Notes: a model not told the origin generated them from the sequence alone. Shown: positions 7,565 through 16,297, counted from the first letter of the stretch. The stretch is 32,745 bases of DNA from Flavobacteriaceae bacterium UBA1682 (GCA_002320285.1 DCKE01000002.1:1-32745), one strand, 5' to 3'. Made by a program: numbers and translations.

Positions 7565-7924
7565 ATGGCGCTATATTACAATCTGGGATCTTTATATGAG
7601 AAATATCATAATGATGCCAATTTAGTCCAGGAGTATTTGATTGTTTTCTGTAAGGAGGCAACGAAAATGCTGAAGAAAATGAAGCTGGGAATCGAAGAAA
7701 AAAAACATGACGAGGTTCGGAAGTTGGTCTTAAAAATACAGCCTAGTTTGGAGTTTTTGGGAATTGATGAAGCTTTTGACGAAGGCAGCAGCATTTTACT
7801 GTGGGCGGATGGTCATGGTAAAAAGAAGGAAGTCAAGGAAATTTATAAGGTATTTAAATTGCATGTTAAAAATGCGACTAAAGAACTGAAAAAGGATTTT
7901 TCTATAGAGAAAAAACTGCGCTAA
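7565..7924 (+). CDS. HPt-like helical protein lacking the phospho-accepting histidine
   Basis: The 119-residue, highly charged, all-helical protein matches small flavobacterial Hpt-domain proteins found next to cinA. In those relatives, as I remember them, the phosphorylation helix reads AHKIKP followed by (T/S)LxxLG. Here the same place reads VLKIQPSLEFLG, with L56 where His would be. The codon is TTA, so this is not a one-base misreading of CAT or CAC. The frame is intact and otherwise well kept. Its stop overlaps the cinA start by one base (TAATG), implying translational coupling. It may be a phosphorylation-dead scaffold. The family call is moderate. Confidence 0.7.
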   Translation: MALYYNLGSLYEKYHNDANLVQEYLIVFCKEATKMLKKMKLGIEEKKHDEVRKLVLKIQPSLEFLGIDEAFDEGSSILLWADGHGKKKEVKEIYKVFKLHVKNATKELKKDFSIEKKLR

Positions 7925-9171
7925 TGAAAGCAACTATTATCACCATAGGCGATGAGATTTTAATTGGTCAAATCGTCGATACGAATTCGGCTTTTATCGC
8001 TAAAGAGTTAGATGGTTTAGGGTTTCAGATGGTTGAAATACTGACGGTTTCTGATGAGAAGGCTGCCATTGATACGGCTTTATTGCGACAGCTTGATCGC
8101 GTTGATTTGGTGGTGATAACCGGTGGATTAGGGCCGACAAAAGACGATGTAACCAAGAAGGTTTTTTGTGATTTTTTTGGAGATCATTTGATCGAAAATC
8201 AAAGCGTTTTAACGCATGTTACCGCCTTGATGGAGTGCTATTATAAAAGACCGATTTCTGAGGTGAATAAACTACAGGCATGGGTGCCTTCAAAGGCTCA
8301 TGTATTGTTGAATAGGGTGGGTACGGCGCCTGGAATGTTGATGAGGAAAGGGCAAACGTATTTTGTGTCTTTACCTGGAGTGCCTTTTGAAATGAAAACC
8401 ATCGTTGTAGAAGAATTGATACCGTGGATAAAAAAGCAATTTTCAGGATATCACATCGTACATAGAAATATAATTACGATCGGAATTGGTGAAAGTTTGT
8501 TGGCGGAATACTTGGAAAACTGGGAATCCAGCTTGCCAAAAGGTGTTTCACTGGCTTATTTGCCAAGTCCAGGACGCGTTCGATTGCGTTTATCGACCTC
8601 TGGAAGTGATTTAGAACAGTTGGAAAGTGTTTTGCAACAACAAATAAATCAACTCCCAGATGCCGTTATTGCTTACGTTAGTAGTTTCGAGGATGAATCT
8701 TTAGAAATTACTGTGGCAAAATTATTTGATAAGTCAAAAAAAACCATTTCTTTTGCAGAAAGTTGTACGGGCGGAAGATTGGCACAATTGTTTTCATCGA
8801 TTCCCGGCTCATCTGCATTTTTTAAAGGGGGTATAGTTACGTATGCTACCGAGTCGAAAATTGACTTTCTTGGTGTTTCTGCTGAAACAATTGCTAAAAA
8901 TTCCGTTGTTAGTGAACAAGTAGCAGTAGAGATGGCTCAAAAGGCCCGCCAAAAATTCAAATCGGATTATGCGATTGCAACTACAGGAAATGCGGGTCCC
9001 AGCAAAGGGGATTCTAATGCCGAAATCGGTACAGTTTTTATAGGGATTTCCACGCCGGAAAAGACTTTTGCAACCGAGTTTTTCTTTGGGCAACCACGAG
9101 AAAAGGTCGTTGAGGCAACCGTTTTAAAAGGCTTGGAGCTGATTTATAAGGAAATATTAAAAAATGTGTAA
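7924..9171 (+). CDS. cinA: CinA family protein (NMN amidase domain plus MoCF-like domain)
   Basis: The full-length 415-residue protein has an N-terminal molybdopterin-binding-like domain (residues 1-165) carrying GDEILIGQIVDTN and TGGLGPTKDD, a middle segment, and a C-terminal PncC domain (about 255-410). The C-terminal domain carries FAESCTGGRLAQ, where S280 is the expected catalytic serine, and TTGNAGPSKGDS. In other bacteria the C-terminal domain deamidates nicotinamide mononucleotide to nicotinate mononucleotide, and the N-terminal domain has ADP-ribose pyrophosphatase activity. The role here would be NAD salvage or damage control, related to pncB at 12507-13691. It is coupled to the HPt-like gene by a one-base overlap. 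Confidence 0.95.
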   Translation: MKATIITIGDEILIGQIVDTNSAFIAKELDGLGFQMVEILTVSDEKAAIDTALLRQLDRVDLVVITGGLGPTKDDVTKKVFCDFFGDHLIENQSVLTHVTALMECYYKRPISEVNKLQAWVPSKAHVLLNRVGTAPGMLMRKGQTYFVSLPGVPFEMKTIVVEELIPWIKKQFSGYHIVHRNIITIGIGESLLAEYLENWESSLPKGVSLAYLPSPGRVRLRLSTSGSDLEQLESVLQQQINQLPDAVIAYVSSFEDESLEITVAKLFDKSKKTISFAESCTGGRLAQLFSSIPGSSAFFKGGIVTYATESKIDFLGVSAETIAKNSVVSEQVAVEMAQKARQKFKSDYAIATTGNAGPSKGDSNAEIGTVFIGISTPEKTFATEFFFGQPREKVVEATVLKGLELIYKEILKNV

Positions 9172-9178
9172 AAACATT

Positions 9179-9209
9179 TTGTTTAATACGTTTCTTTTTT
9201 GTTACTTTG
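9179..9209 (+). promoter_or_regulatory. Promoter of the rpmB-rpmG-DUF4295 operon
   Basis: A TTG (9179-9181) sits 20 bases upstream of TTACTTTG (9202-9209), fitting the Bacteroidota TTG-N17-23-TAnnTTTG layout with one mismatch. It lies 38 bases before rpmB and just after the cinA stop. Confidence 0.6.
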
Positions 9210-9247
9210 CACCCTGATTTTGAATAATGAAATAAAAGATATAAATA

Positions 9248-9484
9248 ATGTCAAGAGTTTGTGAAATTACTGGAAAGAGAGCAATGGTAGGAAACAATGT
9301 TTCCCACGCGATGAACAAAACTAAGAGAAAGTTTTCTGTTAACTTAGTTAAGAAACGTTTCTATATTGCTGAAGAAGACAGATGGGTTACATTAAAAATC
9401 TCTACATCTGCGTTAAAAACAATTAATAAAAATGGTATCACTGCTGTATTGAAAGATGCAAGAGCAAAAGGATTAATGAAATAA
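9248..9484 (+). CDS. rpmB: 50S ribosomal protein L28
   Basis: The 78-residue protein begins MSRVCEITGKRAMVGNNVSHA and contains the L28 core (KTKRKF, VNLVKKRFY, WVTLKIS, ALKTINK). Only one Cys is present (C5), so this is the zinc-free form of L28. It is the first gene of the conserved Bacteroidota trio rpmB-rpmG-DUF4295 and is followed by ftsY. Confidence 0.97.
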   Translation: MSRVCEITGKRAMVGNNVSHAMNKTKRKFSVNLVKKRFYIAEEDRWVTLKISTSALKTINKNGITAVLKDARAKGLMK

Positions 9485-9517
9485 TTAATTTAGACTACCT
9501 AAAAAAAATAGATCACA

Positions 9518-9700
9518 ATGGCAAAGAAAGGTAACAGAATTCAAGTAATTTTAGAATGTACTGAGCATAAAGGAACTGGTCTTCCAGGAACTTCTAGATA
9601 CATCACGACAAAAAACAAAAAAAATACTCCAGACAGATTAGAGATTAAGAAATTTAATCCAATCTTGAAGAAAGTAACTATTCACAAAGAAATTAAATAA
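9518..9700 (+). CDS. rpmG: 50S ribosomal protein L33
   Basis: The 60-residue protein contains the L33 signature (ILECTEHK, SRYITTKNKKNTPDRLEIKKFNP). The two CxxC pairs of the zinc-binding form are absent, since the single Cys is C14. It lies 33 bases after rpmB and nine bases before the DUF4295 gene, within one transcript. Confidence 0.97.
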   Translation: MAKKGNRIQVILECTEHKGTGLPGTSRYITTKNKKNTPDRLEIKKFNPILKKVTIHKEIK

Positions 9701-9709
9701 TTAGTAGTC

Positions 9710-9862
9710 ATGGCAAAGAAAACCGTAGCAACTTTAAGAACCTCTTCAAAAAGGTTAACTAAAGCTATCAAAATGGTTAAATCTCCAAAAACAGGTGCTT
9801 ATACTTTCACAGAAAGCGTTATGGCTCCGGAATTTGTAGATGATTTCTTGAAAAAGAAATAA
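9710..9862 (+). CDS. DUF4295 family small basic protein
   Basis: This 50-residue, strongly basic reading frame starts MAKKTVATLRTSSKR and ends MAPEFVDDFLKKK. It matches the Bacteroidota-specific DUF4295 family, almost always found directly after rpmG. The start is fixed by rpmG spacing and the MAKK N-terminus shared with L33. A ribosome-associated role is inferred from context and charge only. A terminator follows 27 bases later. Confidence 0.9.
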   Translation: MAKKTVATLRTSSKRLTKAIKMVKSPKTGAYTFTESVMAPEFVDDFLKKK

Positions 9863-9889
9863 TTAATCGATAGAATCGACCTATACAGA

Positions 9890-9916
9890 AAGCTGCTTTT
9901 TTAAGCGGCTTTTTTG
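9890..9916 (+). terminator. Intrinsic terminator of the rpmB operon
   Basis: AAGCTGCTT, a TTTT loop and AAGCGGCTT form a 9-bp stem with one G-T pair, followed by a T7 run. Confidence 0.85.
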
Positions 9917-10018
9917 TGTTTATTATTAAGCCTATTCGCACGCATCCGCGTATCAGCGAATAATCAGATTTGCTGACAAACAAATTCACTGTTTTAAAAA
10001 GGATATACTTAAATTCTT

Positions 10019-10026
10019 TATCTTTG
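10019..10026 (+). promoter_or_regulatory. -7 promoter box of ftsY
   Basis: TATCTTTG is a perfect TAnnTTTG match 23 bases before the start codon. No clear -33 element is seen. Confidence 0.55.
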
Positions 10027-10049
10027 TATTTCAAACATCTAATACCACT

Positions 10050-11003
10050 ATGAGTTTTTTTAAAAGGTTGTTTTCTTCAGAGAAAAAAGAAACATTAGAC
10101 AAGGGACTGGAAACTTCTAAATCGACTTTCTTTTCTAAATTGACTAAGGCGATTGCTGGTAAATCAAAAGTAGATGATGAAGTTTTAGATAATTTGGAAG
10201 AGATTTTGGTTTCTTCTGACGTTGGCGTGAATACGACACTTAAGATTATTGAAAGAATCGAAGAGCGTGTGTCTAAAGATAAATATGTCGGTACAGACGC
10301 ATTAAATCTGATTTTAAGAGAAGAGATTGCTTCTTTGTTGTCGGAAACCAAATCGGGTGAAGCTACGGAATTTGTTATACCAACAGATAAAAAACCGTAT
10401 GTCATCATGGTTGTCGGTGTCAACGGTGTTGGAAAAACCACTACTATCGGAAAATTAGCTTACCAACTCAATAAGGCTGGATATAAAGTGGTCTTGGGTG
10501 CAGCAGATACTTTTAGAGCTGCGGCTATTGATCAGTTGCAAATTTGGGCTGATCGAGTAGGTGTGCCTATTGTTAAACAACAAATGGGAAGTGATCCGGC
10601 ATCGGTTGCTTTTGATACCTTACAATCGGCAGTTACTCAAAATGCAGATGTAGTAATCATCGATACGGCTGGACGTTTACACAATAAAGTTAACTTAATG
10701 AACGAATTGTCTAAGGTAAAACGCGTAATGCAAAAGGTGGTTGCAGATGCACCACATGAAGTTTTATTGGTTTTGGATGGTTCTACTGGTCAGAATGCTT
10801 TCGAGCAGGCTAAGCAGTTTACTGCAGCTACTGAGGTAACTAGTTTGGCAGTGACCAAATTAGATGGTACCGCAAAAGGTGGTGTTGTTATTGGTATATC
10901 CGATCAGTTTCAGATTCCAGTTAAATATATTGGTGTCGGTGAGGGCATCGAAGACCTGCAAGTATTTAATAAATACGAATTTGTCGATTCGTTTTTTAAA
11001 TAG
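10050..11003 (+). CDS. ftsY: Signal recognition particle receptor FtsY
   Basis: The 317-residue GTPase has a short basic N-terminus without the long acidic A domain of Escherichia coli, a helical N domain (about 20-100) and an SRP-type G domain. G1 is GVNGVGKT (123-130), followed by DTFRAAA, DTAGR and TKLDG. It docks the SRP-ribosome complex at the membrane for cotranslational insertion. It has its own promoter after the ribosomal protein operon, and a lipoprotein gene follows about 100 bases downstream. Length and motifs are normal. Confidence 0.97.
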   Translation: MSFFKRLFSSEKKETLDKGLETSKSTFFSKLTKAIAGKSKVDDEVLDNLEEILVSSDVGVNTTLKIIERIEERVSKDKYVGTDALNLILREEIASLLSETKSGEATEFVIPTDKKPYVIMVVGVNGVGKTTTIGKLAYQLNKAGYKVVLGAADTFRAAAIDQLQIWADRVGVPIVKQQMGSDPASVAFDTLQSAVTQNADVVIIDTAGRLHNKVNLMNELSKVKRVMQKVVADAPHEVLLVLDGSTGQNAFEQAKQFTAATEVTSLAVTKLDGTAKGGVVIGISDQFQIPVKYIGVGEGIEDLQVFNKYEFVDSFFK

Positions 11004-11101
11004 AAAGACCCGCGTTAAAATTTTATAGTTACCGTTTAAAATCAAGAGTGCATCTGGACTGTGGTCTGGCATAAATGCTCAAAAAGAAATTATACCTATA
11101 C

Positions 11102-11524
11102 ATGAGAAAAATATTCCTAACCGTACTTCCTGCTCTATTTTTAATGATCAGCTGTAATAAGACAATTTCAGAGTCTGACCTTAAAGACATAAATGGATAT
11201 TGGGAAATCGAAAAGGCAGAAATGCCCGATGGAGAGATTAAAGAGTATAAAATCAATACGATCGTAGATTATTTCGAGATCGAAAATAATAAGGGATTTC
11301 GTCAGAAGGCAATGCCACAAGTTAATGGTGAGTATTTGACTAATGAAGTTCAGGAAAGTGTCGAACTAGTAGAAGTTGACGGTAAAATCATGATGAAGTA
11401 TCATACTGATTTTGCCGATTGGCAAGAACAGTTGATTACGATCTCAAAAGACGAATTAGTTGTTCAGAACGAGCACGATATTAAATATTATTATAAACGT
11501 CCAATACCCTTTTCAAAAAAATAA
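11102..11524 (+). CDS. Small lipoprotein, lipocalin-like
   Basis: The start MRKIFLTVLPALFLMISC gives a clean lipoprotein signal with Cys at residue 18. An upstream in-frame ATG at 11075 adds a charged stretch and spoils the signal, so 11102 is preferred. The mature part (about 120 residues) begins DLKDINGYWEIEKAEMPDGE and is predicted beta-rich, resembling lipocalin-like lipoproteins of Bacteroidota. The role is unknown. Its stop overlaps the start of the DUF721 gene by one base, so the two are translationally coupled. Confidence 0.8.
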   Translation: MRKIFLTVLPALFLMISCNKTISESDLKDINGYWEIEKAEMPDGEIKEYKINTIVDYFEIENNKGFRQKAMPQVNGEYLTNEVQESVELVEVDGKIMMKYHTDFADWQEQLITISKDELVVQNEHDIKYYYKRPIPFSKK

Positions 11525-11838
11525 TGGCAAAGCGATTTAATGCAGATAAAAGATTAAGAGAAGAGAATTCGATTCAAGACGTTTTAAAGGTGATTATTAG
11601 AGGTAATAACCTCGAGGCAGGAATTGACAATATCGACGTAAGAGCCGCTTGGGTGAATCTTTTAGGGCCGGGTATCGCTAGTTATACGACTGATGTTTTT
11701 CTAAAACGCGAAACTTTGTATGTGGCGTTGACGTCTCCAGTAGTTCGAGAGGAATTATCTTATGGAAAGGAAAAGATCATCAGAATGATCAATGAAGAAT
11801 TGAAAAAAGAAGTCGTAAAAGATTTGATATTGAGATAA
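11524..11838 (+). CDS. DUF721 family protein (DciA-like)
   Basis: The 104-residue basic protein fits the DUF721 pattern: a KH-like alpha/beta core, with ALTSPVVREELSYGKEKIIRMINEEL in the C-terminal half. DUF721 includes DciA, the helicase-loader-type protein that operates with DnaB in bacteria without DnaC. The length is at the short end, as usual for Bacteroidota members. It ends at a bidirectional terminator facing ndk. The DciA role is inferred from family membership only. Confidence 0.8.
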   Translation: MAKRFNADKRLREENSIQDVLKVIIRGNNLEAGIDNIDVRAAWVNLLGPGIASYTTDVFLKRETLYVALTSPVVREELSYGKEKIIRMINEELKKEVVKDLILR

Positions 11839-11840
11839 AA

Positions 11841-11868
11841 AAAAACTTCTGATTTCTCAGAAGTTTTT
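11841..11868. terminator. Bidirectional terminator between the DUF721 gene and ndk
   Basis: AAAAACTTCTGA, a TTTC loop and TCAGAAGTTTTT form a perfect 12-bp stem with A- and T-rich flanks. It serves both convergent genes. Confidence 0.9.
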
Positions 11869-11885
11869 TTTTGCTTAGTATTGGA

Positions 11886-12305
11886 TTAGAATTGCTCTCT
11901 TCCTGCAAAGTGAAACGCTCCTTCGATAGCAGCATTTTCGTCACTGTCAGAACCGTGAACAGCATTCTCACCAATTGATTTAGCATATTTTTTACGGATA
12001 GTTCCCTCAGCTGCATCAGCAGGATTAGTTGCTCCGATTAATGTTCTAAAGTCTTCAACTGCGTTGTCTTTTTCTAAAATTGCCGCAACTATAGGGCCTC
12101 TTGACATGAATTCTACTAATTCACCATAGAAAGGTCTTTCGCTGTGAACTTCATAAAATTTTTGAGCATCAGCAACAGTAAGTTGTGTCAATTTTAATGC
12201 TACAATTTTAAAACCACCTTCTGTGATCATGTTTAAGATTCCTCCGATATGTCCTGCAGCTACTGCATCAGGCTTAATCATTGTAAATGTTCTGTTAGTT
12301 GCCAT
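11886..12305 (-). CDS. ndk: Nucleoside diphosphate kinase
   Basis: The 139-residue protein is the standard Ndk length. It begins MATNRTFTMIKPDAV and carries the phosphohistidine motif NAVHGSDSDENA (H117). It transfers the gamma phosphate between nucleoside triphosphates and diphosphates in the cytoplasm. An in-frame ATG further upstream would add 24 residues and lies before the promoter, so 12305 is the start. Single-gene unit with its own promoter and terminator. Confidence 0.97.
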   Translation of the reverse strand: MATNRTFTMIKPDAVAAGHIGGILNMITEGGFKIVALKLTQLTVADAQKFYEVHSERPFYGELVEFMSRGPIVAAILEKDNAVEDFRTLIGATNPADAAEGTIRKKYAKSIGENAVHGSDSDENAAIEGAFHFAGREQF

Positions 12306-12327
12306 TTTTTTTAAATTTAATTGGGTA

Positions 12328-12335
12328 CAAAAATA
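12328..12335 (-). promoter_or_regulatory. -7 promoter box of ndk
   Basis: The minus strand reads TATTTTTG, a perfect TAnnTTTG box, 22 bases before the start codon. Confidence 0.6.
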
Positions 12336-12506
12336 GTATTTTAACCGATTACTTTTACAGTTAGCACAAAAAAGCAATAAAAAAATAAATAGCTTTTTAG
12401 AGGTTGTAAAATAACGGTTAGTATGTCATATACTACAATTTACAAAATATGTTAGACATCTACAAATTATCGGCTTTTAACGAGCTGGTTTTTTGCGAGT
12501 GATCTT

Positions 12507-13691
12507 CTATTGAATGTCAAGCAGTCGTTTAGCCAAGTCAATCATTTCTGGATTTCCCGTATATTTTTTGCGTTCATCCGATAGTTTGACAACATCGATC
12601 CAATGCGCTCCCTCGGGAAAGGCTTGTTTCATTTTGATAACGATATTCATGGCCGGTAGACCGACATCATTGGTGAAATCAGTACCAATTCCAAAAGAAA
12701 TACCGATCTTGCCTTTGCAGTATTGGGCAATTCTCTCTACTTTCTCCGGGTTTAAACCGTCGGAGAAAATTATGAATTTTGACAGCGGATTAATACCTAA
12801 ACTCTGATAGTGTTTTATAGTTAAGTCTGCGAACTCCAATGGATCTCCACTGTCGTGACGCACTCCATCAAACAACTTGGCAAATTTTTTGTCAAACTGC
12901 TCAAAGAAAACAGCGCTGGTATAGGTGTCTGTTAAGGCAATGCCCAAATCACCGCGATAGGTGTCTACCCAGTGTTCCAGCCCCATCGAATTGGCCATTT
13001 TAAAACCGTATTTGGCTGCGTGAAACATAAACCACTCATGAGCATGGGTGCCTATGGGTTTGGTGTTGTATTTCATCGCTAGATGCACGTTACTGGTTCC
13101 TATAAAAGTGCCTTCACCATATTTCTTTAAAGTCGCCACAACCAAATCGTGTACTTCGTAGGAATGTCTTCTACGGGTTCCGAATTCAGCAATCGTAATA
13201 CCGAGTTTACGGTAATTCTCGATTTTCTCTTTAGCATTCGCAATAACAAGCTCATCCAATTCTCGTTTTTCGGGTGACATCTTATAAAACAATTCACAAA
13301 TGATAGACATCAAGGGTACTTCCCATAAGATGGTGCGATACCAATAACCGGACAACGTCACTTCTAGTTGGGAGCCCTCTTGCACAATATGTACTTCATT
13401 AGGATCATAACGGTATCCTTGAAGGAAATCCAAATAGGTCGGATCCAAATAAGGACAGGTTTTTTGAAGGTAGTTTTTTTCGGTTGGCGTTAGTTTTAAA
13501 TGTGCCATTTCGGCTACCGCACTTTTTAGACGCTCGGCAAAACCAATCGGAAATTGATGTTCACCGCGGTTGATGAAAACATAAGAAGCCTTCGCATACG
13601 GAAATTTCTTGATGCTTGCATGTTGCATCGTAAACTTGTAAAAATCATTGTCTAAAATAGAGTGAATGATTCTATCTGAAGATGAATTCAT
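12507..13691 (-). CDS. pncB: Nicotinate phosphoribosyltransferase
   Basis: The 394-residue protein is full length for PncB. Visible signatures are DNDFYKFTM near the N-terminus, EFGTRRRHSYEVHD (169-182), GTSNVHLA, IGTHAHEWFMFHAA, in which H218 corresponds to the autophosphorylated His of Salmonella PncB, RHDSGDP, and FGIGTDFTND. It makes nicotinate mononucleotide from nicotinate and PRPP in the Preiss-Handler NAD salvage route. It is the last gene of a minus-strand run; a 61-base gap separates it from DUF2971, so it may have its own promoter. cinA, also linked to pyridine nucleotide salvage, is about 4 kb away on the other strand. Confidence 0.96.
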   Translation of the reverse strand: MNSSSDRIIHSILDNDFYKFTMQHASIKKFPYAKASYVFINRGEHQFPIGFAERLKSAVAEMAHLKLTPTEKNYLQKTCPYLDPTYLDFLQGYRYDPNEVHIVQEGSQLEVTLSGYWYRTILWEVPLMSIICELFYKMSPEKRELDELVIANAKEKIENYRKLGITIAEFGTRRRHSYEVHDLVVATLKKYGEGTFIGTSNVHLAMKYNTKPIGTHAHEWFMFHAAKYGFKMANSMGLEHWVDTYRGDLGIALTDTYTSAVFFEQFDKKFAKLFDGVRHDSGDPLEFADLTIKHYQSLGINPLSKFIIFSDGLNPEKVERIAQYCKGKIGISFGIGTDFTNDVGLPAMNIVIKMKQAFPEGAHWIDVVKLSDERKKYTGNPEMIDLAKRLLDIQ

Positions 13692-13752
13692 AGAAGTGTA
13701 ATTGATGATGATAAGATACGATTTTTTTTTGAAAAGCCCTTTTTTAAAAAAG

Positions 13753-14454
13753 CTAAATCAAGATGTCGCTTTCCAAATCGGATTTCTCGATGTCAAAACC
13801 AAATTCCAAACGATTCATCAATTCCAATACCAATTTCTTGTACCAGTTTTCAGATTTGGGATGTATGTATATCTTTTCGATTAATTCGTGTATGTCTACA
13901 TGTATTTTGATACCGTCATTGACCGAAAGATTTAAGGGAGTAACGTCGGAGATCACGCGTATCTCCTTTTCGTATTGAAAGCTTTTTCGCTTAAATAAAA
14001 ACGGAAAAAAGGAGTCGTCAAAGGGAATGTGTTCCTTTTTGTAATCGATATAATTGACTTCACCGATGAATTGTTGAACGCGATCTTCTGACTCTAAGGC
14101 TTTCTGCAAACGACCTAAGGTGGATTGAATAGCTAAACCTTCATTGTTTTTTGTAAAAATTTGCCACATGGCGAAGGATTCGTATTCGTTGATGTGCCAG
14201 CTACTGATCACCACATTTTTTCGATGCGATTTGTAAAAGTCCAAGAATTCAGGTTTATCAATAGCTATTTTTTTGATTTCCTCATAAGTCGGTTCACTGA
14301 ATGTTCCCTCATATTGGTCCTCAAATTTGTCCGAACGAGACATAAACATTTTCTTTGCTAGTAATAGGTCTAGAAATTTAGACAAATCAATGTATTTCCA
14401 AATGATGGTATCTGGATCGTTTGGTAGAATAATGTTGCTGTTCGGTGTATACAT
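13753..14454 (-). CDS. DUF2971 family protein
   Basis: This 233-residue soluble protein has the DUF2971 pattern. An N-terminal IWKYIDLSKFLDLLLAKKMFMSRSDKFED is followed by VVISSWHINEYESFAMWQIF, GLAIQST, and FQYEKEIRVI. The family is widespread and scattered, sometimes reported near mobile and defence genes, with no established activity known to me. Here it lies four bases after the ABC exporter gene and upstream of pncB. This is a tight operonic setting with no sign of insertion: base composition resembles that of its neighbours and there are no flanking repeats. Confidence 0.8.
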   Translation of the reverse strand: MYTPNSNIILPNDPDTIIWKYIDLSKFLDLLLAKKMFMSRSDKFEDQYEGTFSEPTYEEIKKIAIDKPEFLDFYKSHRKNVVISSWHINEYESFAMWQIFTKNNEGLAIQSTLGRLQKALESEDRVQQFIGEVNYIDYKKEHIPFDDSFFPFLFKRKSFQYEKEIRVISDVTPLNLSVNDGIKIHVDIHELIEKIYIHPKSENWYKKLVLELMNRLEFGFDIEKSDLESDILI

Positions 14455-14458
14455 TTAT

Positions 14459-16297
14459 CTAATGTTGTTTTTCTAAGCTTTGTAAAGATACTAATTTGGA
14501 ATAGGTTCCGTTTAGGTTGAGCAAAGCATCATGTGTTCCCTGTTCGATGATACGACCTTTTTGCATAACGACGATTAAGTCTGCTTTTTGAATCGTCGAT
14601 AAACGGTGTGCAATAACGATGGATGTTCTGTTTTTCATCATGTTTTCAATCGCATCCTGAACCAGTTTTTCGCTTTCTGTATCCAAAGCAGAAGTAGCTT
14701 CGTCCAAAATCATTATTGGAGGGTTTTTTAATACAGCACGCGCGATGGATAAACGTTGTTTTTGTCCTCCCGATAACTTGTTTCCGGAATCTCCAATATT
14801 GGTGTCGACACCCAGAGGTAAATCCTTGACAAACTCATAAGCATTGGCTATTTTTAAAGCATCTATGATTTCTTCATCTGTGGCGTTTTCTTTACCGATT
14901 TTTAAGTTGTTTTTAATGGTATCGTTAAACAAGATGCTGTCTTGAGTAACCAGTCCAGTAAGTGCTCTTAGTGAATGCAGGTCCATATCTCGAAGATCGG
15001 TGCCATCAATGGTTATACTTCCCTTATTGATGTCCCAAAAACGCGTCAGTAGATTGGCAATGGTGCTCTTACCACTTCCAGATTGACCTACTAAAGCAAC
15101 GGTTTGCCCTTTGGATATTTTTAAAGAGAAATCTTCCAAAACCGTCTCCTTTTCATATTGGAAACTGATGTTTTTAATATCGATATCGCTTTCAAAAGTA
15201 GTTTTGATGATCGCGTCTTTTTTGTTTTCAATCTGATTGGTCTCTTCCAATATCTCTAAGATACGTTCTGCTGCTGCATCACCTCGTTTTAAGCTGTACA
15301 AACCTTTTGAAATGGCTTTGGCAGGAGTAAGTATGTTGTAAGCCATGGCGATATATCCAATAAAGGCCGCTCCAGATAAGGTTTTGTCTACCAAAACCAT
15401 CGTACCTCCAAACACCAATAATACGGCAATGGTTACGATTCCTAAAAACTCACTTAAAGGAGAAGAGAGGTTTTGACGATTTAATATTTTATTGTTTAAA
15501 TGATAGAAACTCAAGGTAGAATCCTGAAACTTATCGTTAAATCTTTTTTCAGAATTAAATCCTTTGATCACTTTTAAACCCGCTAGAGATTCCTCGATCA
15601 ACGATAAAAAATAACCCTGTTCTTCAGAGGCCTTTTGCGAGCTCTTTTTTAGGGTTTTACCCAATTTCGAAATGATGATACCCGATAGTGGAATAAAGAT
15701 AAAAACGAAAAGAGTCAATTTAGTACTGATGGCAAACATGGCAATAATCGTAAAGAGTATCGTTAGAGGTTCGCGAATAATAATCTCGAGTATTGATAAA
15801 AAGGAATATTGAATTTCCAATACATCGGAAGTCATTCTAGAAATCACATCTCCTTTTCGTTTTTCAGAGAAAAAGGACAGCGGTAATTCGACCGTTTTTT
15901 TATACATCGCATTTCGGATGTCTTTTAAAACACCGTTTCGCAGGTAGGTGATAAAATACATCGCCCAATAATTACAAAGATTTTTCAGTAGAAATAAAGA
16001 GATGATTACCGAAACCATAACCATTAAGGTAGTCTGTGGTCCATATTCTACGGAATACGTAGTTATAAAGTATCCCATACTATCTTCAAAATAGGATTTG
16101 ATACCCGCTAGGCCAGTATATACCGGTTTTTCGGTTACTTTTTGCGCTTCATCAAACAATACGTTCATCATCGGAATTAACGCGATAAACGAAAGCGCAC
16201 TGAATAAGGCGTATAAAATATTAAAGAAAATATTCAAATACGCATACTGTTTATAAGGTTTCGCAAAGCGAAAAATCTTTCTAAAATATTCGTTCAT
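14459..16297 (-). CDS. ABC exporter, fused permease and ATPase (MsbA-like)
   Basis: The 612-residue half-transporter has an N-terminal transmembrane domain (about 1-330, six helices) and an ATPase domain. Walker A is GQSGSGKST (404-412), the signature is LSGGQKQRL (about 508-516), Walker B is IMILDEATSALD, and the H-loop is IVIAHRLST. The organisation and start (MNEYFRKIFRFAKPYKQ) fit the MsbA-like lipid-export group common in flavobacteria; a lipid A or phospholipid substrate is inferred. An upstream in-frame ATG (16348) would overlap the phosphohexomutase gene and adds non-homologous residues, so 16297 is chosen. It is probably cotranscribed with the flanking genes. Confidence 0.93.
   Translation of the reverse strand: MNEYFRKIFRFAKPYKQYAYLNIFFNILYALFSALSFIALIPMMNVLFDEAQKVTEKPVYTGLAGIKSYFEDSMGYFITTYSVEYGPQTTLMVMVSVIISLFLLKNLCNYWAMYFITYLRNGVLKDIRNAMYKKTVELPLSFFSEKRKGDVISRMTSDVLEIQYSFLSILEIIIREPLTILFTIIAMFAISTKLTLFVFIFIPLSGIIISKLGKTLKKSSQKASEEQGYFLSLIEESLAGLKVIKGFNSEKRFNDKFQDSTLSFYHLNNKILNRQNLSSPLSEFLGIVTIAVLLVFGGTMVLVDKTLSGAAFIGYIAMAYNILTPAKAISKGLYSLKRGDAAAERILEILEETNQIENKKDAIIKTTFESDIDIKNISFQYEKETVLEDFSLKISKGQTVALVGQSGSGKSTIANLLTRFWDINKGSITIDGTDLRDMDLHSLRALTGLVTQDSILFNDTIKNNLKIGKENATDEEIIDALKIANAYEFVKDLPLGVDTNIGDSGNKLSGGQKQRLSIARAVLKNPPIMILDEATSALDTESEKLVQDAIENMMKNRTSIVIAHRLSTIQKADLIVVMQKGRIIEQGTHDALLNLNGTYSKLVSLQSLEKQH

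Noticed and set aside
7233..7661. Minus-strand 142-residue open frame over the FAH and HPt-like genes
   Set aside because: It is antisense to two supported genes and resembles no protein family.
12306..12377. Extended ndk reading frame
   Set aside because: The extra 24 residues cover the promoter and do not belong to Ndk.
12369..12400. Possible pncB terminator (AAAAAGC with GCTTTTTT, long AT loop)
   Set aside because: The stem is short and AT-rich with a 16-base loop; too weak to annotate.
13753..14454. DUF2971 gene as part of a defence island
   Set aside because: No restriction, toxin or phage genes are nearby and the spacing to neighbours is operonic.
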